NCBI RefSeq assembly: GCF_028867705.1
Contig: NZ_CP066171.1
Location: forward strand, 1,612,001 to 1,676,000
Reading direction: 5' to 3'
Origin: Thermoleophilum album
GTDB lineage: Bacteria; Actinomycetota; Thermoleophilia; Solirubrobacterales; Thermoleophilaceae
Length of the DNA: 64,000 nt
Under the pieces are notes generated by a model. That model searched no databases. It had not been told where the DNA came from and saw only the letters and a program-made list of their open reading frames with translations. The translations under genes and the position numbers were made by a program. Below, piece by piece: positions 60,106-64,000 of the stretch (its first letter is position 1; each line of letters begins with the position of its first letter).

Positions 60106-60824
60106 GAGCAGCCTTTCGGTTGCAAAATTCCTTGCCGCAGCGCGCTGACGCCGTAGGCGAGCGCAGCGGCAGCGGCAGCGACGTTGAGCGAACCCACTCG
60201 ACCGCGCTGTTCGAGCGCGACCACAGCGTCGCTCACCGCGCGCACGGTGCGTCTTGCGCCCCGACCCTCCGACCCGAACACGAGCACGACGCGACCGCTG
60301 TAGTCGTAGCGGTGCCAAGGGTCTCCCTCGACATCGGCGAGGTAGACCCAGGCGCCTGCCTCCTTCGCGCGCTCGAGCCAGCGCGGGAGCGTCTTGACAC
60401 GGGCCACGCGCACGTGTTCCACCGCCCCCGCTGACGCACGACAGACGGCCGCCGTGACGCCAACCGCCCGCCGCTCGCAGATCACCACCCCGCTGGCGCC
60501 GACAGCGTCGGCGATCCTGCACACCGACCCGAAGTTGTGCGGATCCTGCACCTCGTCCAGCGCCAGCACGAGCGCGTCGCGCTCGGCGAGCAACTCGTCG
60601 GCGTCGACGTACGGGTAAGGATCGGCGAGCGCGACCACCCCCTGATGCTCCACGCCGGCGAGCTCGTCGAGCTGCGAGCGCTCGACACTCCGCACCGGCA
60701 GCGCGGCGGCGAGCAACCACTCCTCGCTGGCGACCCGGGCGGTCGCGAGCACCTCGCGCACACCTCGCCGGCCGGCACGCAGCAGCTCGCGGACGGGGTT
60801 GCGGCCAGCGACGATCTCACCCAC
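60102..60824 (-). CDS. rlmB: TrmH-family (RlmB-type) 23S rRNA 2'-O-methyltransferase
   Basis: A 240-residue SPOUT methyltransferase. It opens with MGEIVAGRNPVRELLRAG, the usual substrate-domain start. The three SPOUT motifs follow: LDEVQDPHNFGSVCRIADAV, LVFGSEGRGARRTV and RGRVGSLNVAAAAAALAYG. The GTG at 60824 is chosen because it fits the family N-terminus; the frame is open further into cysS. Target in 23S rRNA (G2251 in E. coli) is by family. It follows cysS by 76 bases. Confidence 0.92.
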   Translation of the reverse strand: MGEIVAGRNPVRELLRAGRRGVREVLATARVASEEWLLAAALPVRSVERSQLDELAGVEHQGVVALADPYPYVDADELLAERDALVLALDEVQDPHNFGSVCRIADAVGASGVVICERRAVGVTAAVCRASAGAVEHVRVARVKTLPRWLERAKEAGAWVYLADVEGDPWHRYDYSGRVVLVFGSEGRGARRTVRAVSDAVVALEQRGRVGSLNVAAAAAALAYGVSALRQGILQPKGCS

Positions 60825-60900
60825 CCCACTCCAGCCACCACTACCGGCCAGCCCGGTGTGGTCCAGTCGGCCGCGGGCCGACGCGTCCTGGCCCCGTCGG

Positions 60901-62265
60901 CTACCGGCGGACGAGCTGTGGCCCCGTCGGCGTGTCACGCACTTCCCAACCAAGCTCGCGCAGGCGCGCGCGCAACGCGTCGGCGCGGGCGAAATCGCGC
61001 TCCCGCCGCGCCCGCTCGCGCTCCTCAAGGAGCGCCTGCGCCTCGCCGTCGGCGGTCACCGCTGTGTCGCCGGCCAACAGCGAGTCGAGTCCGAAAACCC
61101 ACAGCAAATCGCGCAGCCGACCGGGACCGAGGCGCTCGCCCGCATCGAGCCTGCGGTTGAGCTCGCCGACCCACTCGAACACGACGGCGCGCGCCTTCGG
61201 CGTATTGAAGTCGTGGGCGAGCGCCGCATCGAAACGCTCGACCAGCGCGTCGGCGCCAGGCAGCTCGGGACCGTCGGGATCGAGTCGGCGCCCCAGCTCG
61301 CGCACACGTTCGGCAGCACGTTGCGCTTCGGCAAGCAGCTCCTCCGAGAAGCGCAACGGCTGGCGGTAGTGGCCCCCGACGAAGTACATGAGCAGCGCCT
61401 CGCGACCGAAACGGTCGAGCACCTCGTGCAGCCGGCGGATGTTGCCGACCGATTTGGCCATCTTCTCGTCGCCGAGCTCGACCATGCCGTTGTGCATCCA
61501 GATGCGCGCGAGCGGCCGGTGCCGAGCGGCCTCCGTTTGCGCGATCTCGTTCTCGTGGTGCGGAAAGATGAGGTCCGAACCACCGCCGTGAATTTCAAAC
61601 TCAAGGCCCAAAAGCGCCTCGGCCATCGCCGAGCACTCGATGTGCCACCCTGGCCGCCCCTCGCCCCACGGCGACGGCCACCAAGTGTCCTCGTCGGGCT
61701 TGCGCGCCTTCCAGAGCGCGAAGTCCTGGGGAGCCTCCTTGCGGCGGGCAGCGTCGTCGCCCTCGCCCTGCTCCATCTCCTCCAGCGAACGGTTCGACAG
61801 CTTGCCGTAGTCGGCGAAGCTGCGCACGCGGAAGTAAACGTCGCCGTCGACTACATAGGCATGGCCCTGGCGCACTAGCTCATCGATCAGGGCGACGATG
61901 TGATTGATCGTCTCGCTCGCGCGCGGCTCGGCGTCGGGTCGGCCGAGACCGAGGCGGTCGGTGTCGGCGATGTAGTGGCGCGTCATCTCGGTGGCGAGCT
62001 CGGTGCTCGCCACACCGGCGCGCCGCGCCGCCTCGTAGATCTTGTCGTTGATGTCGGTGATGTTGATCACCAGCCGCACGTCGTAGCCCAAGCGCGTCAG
62101 GAAGCGCTTGAGGAGCGAGAAGACCACGTAGGGGCGCGCGTTACCGACGTGGATGCGGTCGTAGACCGTCGGTCCGCAGGCGTAGATACCGACCCTCGGT
62201 GGCTCGCGCGGCTCGAGCCGCCGGACGCTGCCGGATAGCGTGTCGTGGATCGCGACCTCGCGCAC
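60901..62265 (-). CDS. cysS: Cysteinyl-tRNA synthetase
   Basis: A full-length class I synthetase of 454 aa. Visible are the HIGH-like HVGN in [18 protein letters not shown], zinc ligands ([22 protein letters not shown]) and the KMSKS loop, here KMAKS in [14 protein letters not shown]. The GTG at 62265 (MREVAIHDT) is the likely start. In other bacteria ispF is directly upstream; here an amidase gene intervenes. rlmB follows. Confidence 0.97.
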   Translation of the reverse strand: MREVAIHDTLSGSVRRLEPREPPRVGIYACGPTVYDRIHVGNARPYVVFSLLKRFLTRLGYDVRLVINITDINDKIYEAARRAGVASTELATEMTRHYIADTDRLGLGRPDAEPRASETINHIVALIDELVRQGHAYVVDGDVYFRVRSFADYGKLSNRSLEEMEQGEGDDAARRKEAPQDFALWKARKPDEDTWWPSPWGEGRPGWHIECSAMAEALLGLEFEIHGGGSDLIFPHHENEIAQTEAARHRPLARIWMHNGMVELGDEKMAKSVGNIRRLHEVLDRFGREALLMYFVGGHYRQPLRFSEELLAEAQRAAERVRELGRRLDPDGPELPGADALVERFDAALAHDFNTPKARAVVFEWVGELNRRLDAGERLGPGRLRDLLWVFGLDSLLAGDTAVTADGEAQALLEERERARRERDFARADALRARLRELGWEVRDTPTGPQLVRR

Positions 62266-62309
62266 GCCGGCAGTGTACGTGCGCAGGCGACGCGCGCTAC
62301 TCGGGCGGC

Positions 62310-63800
62310 CTAGCCGCGCGCCGCGCGCACCGGGGCTGCGACGCCGTCCTCGGCCAGCGGCGGGCGGGGCGGATCGGCGAGCCCGAGCGCCGCCTCGATC
62401 TCGGCCCCGACGCGCATCAGAAGCGACTCCGCGCCGCGCGGGGCGACGAGCTGCACCGAGCGTGGCAGCCCGTCGCCGGCGATCCCCGCCGGCAGCGCGA
62501 GCGCCGGCAGGTCGAGATGGTTCCAGGCGATAGTGAACGGGTAGACCTGGCCCATCGCGAAGAGCGTGCGCAGCGCACCCGTACCCTCCCACTCCGTCGC
62601 TGCGACCGGAGGTCGCGCGACCGTCGGGGTAACGAGCAGGTCGTAGCGCGAGAAAAACTCGTCGAAGCGTTCGCGACTGGCAGCTGCGTGCGCGAGGGCG
62701 CGATCGAGCACCCGGTCGGGCACCGCGCGGCCGAGACGCACGAAGCCGCGCGTTCGCCGCTGCAGGCGCGCGGGCAGGTCGAGCGCTGCCGCGTCGTCGG
62801 CGATGCCGCGCAGGTAGCGGGCGATCGCGGGCAGCGCCAAAAGCCCGTAGGGAGGGGCAGCGCGCTCGACGGTGTGCCCGAGCCGCCGCAGCTCGCCGGC
62901 GATCCGTTCGACCGCGTCGCGCACCGACGCGTCGACCAGCGCTGGCAGCTGCGGGCGCGTCGAGACCGCGATCCGCAACCGAGGGGGGCGCTCGGCGACA
63001 GCTTCCGACCACGCGCGCCCAGAACCATCGGGAGAGCGGTCGGCGACCGCGTCGAGCAACAGCGCCGTGTCCGCTACTGTGCGAGTCAGGAAGCCGTAGA
63101 CGATCAGCCCGTTCCAAGGGTTCTCGGCCGGGGCTGTCGGCACCAAACCGCGCGCAGGCTTCAAACCGACGAGGTGACAGCAGGCGGCGGGGATGCGGAT
63201 CGATCCCGCCCCGTCCGACGCCGTCGCGGCGGGCACGAGGCCGGCAGCGACCGCCGCGGCACTCCCGCCCGACGATCCGCCAGGCGTGCGTTCGCGCTCC
63301 CAAGGGTTACGCGTCACCCCGAAGCCGAGCGACTCCGTCGCCCCGATCGCGGTGAGCTCGGGAACGTTGGTCTTGCCGACGACGACCGCGCCGGCGGCGC
63401 GCAAGCGCCGAACGAGCTCGCTGTCGCGAGCGGCCGGTCTCGTCACGGCGAGCGTTCCGCGCGTCGTCAGCTCGCCAGCCACGTCCTGGTCGTCCTTGAT
63501 CGCGACCGGAAGGCCGAGCAGCGGGCGCTCGTCACCGGCGGCGCGGCGGGCATCGGCCTGCTCTGCTTCCGCTAGCGCGCGTTCAGCGAAGACGCAGCGA
63601 AAAGCGCCGAGCTCGCCGTCGATGCGCTCGATCCGCGCCAGCAGCGTCGCGACGAGTTCCCGTGCCGACAGCTCGCGCCGCGACAGCGCCGCCAACACGC
63701 CGCGCACGCCAGCGAACGCGAGCTCCTCGCCCGTGCCGCTCTGCGCGCCCCCTGGATCCGCGCTGGCGCGGTGCTCTCGACCCGCCCCTCCGTCGCTCAT
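62310..63800 (-). CDS. Amidase-signature family hydrolase inserted between ispF and cysS
   Basis: A 496-residue amidase. The triad is visible: Lys in [18 protein letters not shown], the loop [15 protein letters not shown], and the nucleophile in [20 protein letters not shown]. The C-terminal [14 protein letters not shown] is typical of standalone amidases. No gatB or gatC is near. The ATG at 63800 follows GAGGGGGG. It lies 44 bases before cysS and 72 after ispF on the same strand, so it is likely read with them. It is a paralogue, by superfamily, of the amidase at 11.4 kb. Substrate unknown. Confidence 0.9.
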   Translation of the reverse strand: MSDGGAGREHRASADPGGAQSGTGEELAFAGVRGVLAALSRRELSARELVATLLARIERIDGELGAFRCVFAERALAEAEQADARRAAGDERPLLGLPVAIKDDQDVAGELTTRGTLAVTRPAARDSELVRRLRAAGAVVVGKTNVPELTAIGATESLGFGVTRNPWERERTPGGSSGGSAAAVAAGLVPAATASDGAGSIRIPAACCHLVGLKPARGLVPTAPAENPWNGLIVYGFLTRTVADTALLLDAVADRSPDGSGRAWSEAVAERPPRLRIAVSTRPQLPALVDASVRDAVERIAGELRRLGHTVERAAPPYGLLALPAIARYLRGIADDAAALDLPARLQRRTRGFVRLGRAVPDRVLDRALAHAAASRERFDEFFSRYDLLVTPTVARPPVAATEWEGTGALRTLFAMGQVYPFTIAWNHLDLPALALPAGIAGDGLPRSVQLVAPRGAESLLMRVGAEIEAALGLADPPRPPLAEDGVAAPVRAARG

Positions 63801-63872
63801 CGTCCCCCCTCTCGAGTCGCCTCTTGTCGCTCCTCGCACACTCCCGGCACCGCCGATCGCTGGCCACCGCCG

Positions 63873-64000
63873 CTAGCTCGCCGGCGCGACAGTCGCGACC
63901 GCGAGCGCGGCGACGCCCTCCCCGCGGCCGACGAACCCCATGCCCTCGCCGCGCGTGAACTTAACGTTGACGCGGTCGAGTGAAACACCGAGCACTTGCG
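63873..64000 (-). CDS. ispF: 2-C-methyl-D-erythritol 2,4-cyclodiphosphate synthase, C-terminal end
   Basis: Only the last 41 or so codons lie in the window; the gene continues beyond base 64000. The sequence reads [20 protein letters not shown] and then [10 protein letters not shown] before the TAG. This is the conserved C-terminal IspF pattern (kinT..EGLGFIGRGEGIAA-like) of the non-mevalonate isoprenoid pathway. The position upstream of cysS-rlmB-sigH agrees with the conserved gene order. Confidence 0.9.
   Translation of the reverse strand, partial: QVLGVSLDRVNVKFTRGEGMGFVGRGEGVAALAVATVAPAS

Noticed and set aside
62266-63303. Open extension of the cysS frame upstream of the chosen start
   Set aside because: The extension is antisense-like Arg/Ala sequence through the amidase gene; the true CysS N-terminus (IHDTLSG, CGPTVYD) begins at 62265.

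Overview
The window is a GC-rich (roughly 70%) chromosomal segment from an actinobacterium-like organism. The gene content points most strongly to class Thermoleophilia (Thermoleophilum/Solirubrobacter relatives). Supporting signs are the PspA/PspAA/HtpX/PspAB set, the ispF-cysS-rlmB-sigH block, steroid/fatty-acid type FadE and thiolase genes, -10 boxes of the TAGGGT type, and several genes whose -10 box lies only 6-10 nt before the start codon. The taxonomic call is inference from gene families, not from a marker comparison. No insertion sequence, prophage, CRISPR array or rRNA was found. One tRNA (Thr, anticodon TGT) lies near 58.8 kb.

Layout. 1-4 kb: the end of a penicillin-binding protein, a QsdR-like TetR regulator, then an outward-facing lipoprotein/SRPBCC/zinc-knuckle set and a zinc-ribbon FHA protein. 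4-13 kb: glutamate synthase (gltB-gltD), an orphan ParA and an amidase. 13-20 kb: an exported penicillin-acylase-family Ntn hydrolase and a compact lysA-hom-thrC-thrB operon for lysine and threonine synthesis. 20-28.8 kb: a metal ABC transporter (permease-ATPase-permease) behind a Zur-like box, lgt, an exported subtilase, an M23 murein hydrolase, then htpX and pspAB. 28.9-35 kb: an S15 hydrolase, a membrane protein resembling the membrane half of actinobacterial NirK fusions, a hemerythrin, a cupin, and pspA-pspAA.

35-43.5 kb is an acyl-CoA degradation region: one homomeric-type acyl-CoA dehydrogenase, a likely heteromeric FadE pair, a FadA5/FadA6-like thiolase and a 3-hydroxyacyl-CoA dehydrogenase. 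Two promoters here carry related palindromes that look like TetR-type operators. 43.5-47.2 kb holds a NirK-like three-cupredoxin copper protein with an unclear start, a LysR remnant and a CNNM/CorC protein. 47.2-51 kb is a FIST sensor beside a GAF-GGDEF protein with a degenerate HD-GYP domain. 51-58.7 kb holds PhhB, a BtuF-like protein, a rhomboid protease, a GT2 glycosyltransferase with a small membrane partner, an ECF sigma/anti-sigma-like pair, and a PlsC acyltransferase fused to a degenerate GpsA-like domain.

58.8-64 kb follows the conserved ispF-cysS-rlmB-sigH order, with an amidase inserted after ispF. sigH has its own consensus-like promoter and a perfect palindrome just after the predicted transcription start, and a second copy of the palindrome core lies inside the gene.

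The observations most worth following are: the NirK-like protein whose presumed membrane partner is encoded separately 12 kb away next to a hemerythrin; the PlsC-GpsA-like fusion; the FIST/GGDEF/degenerate HD-GYP pair; the Psp module split in two; and the paired operators at sigH and at the acyl-CoA genes.
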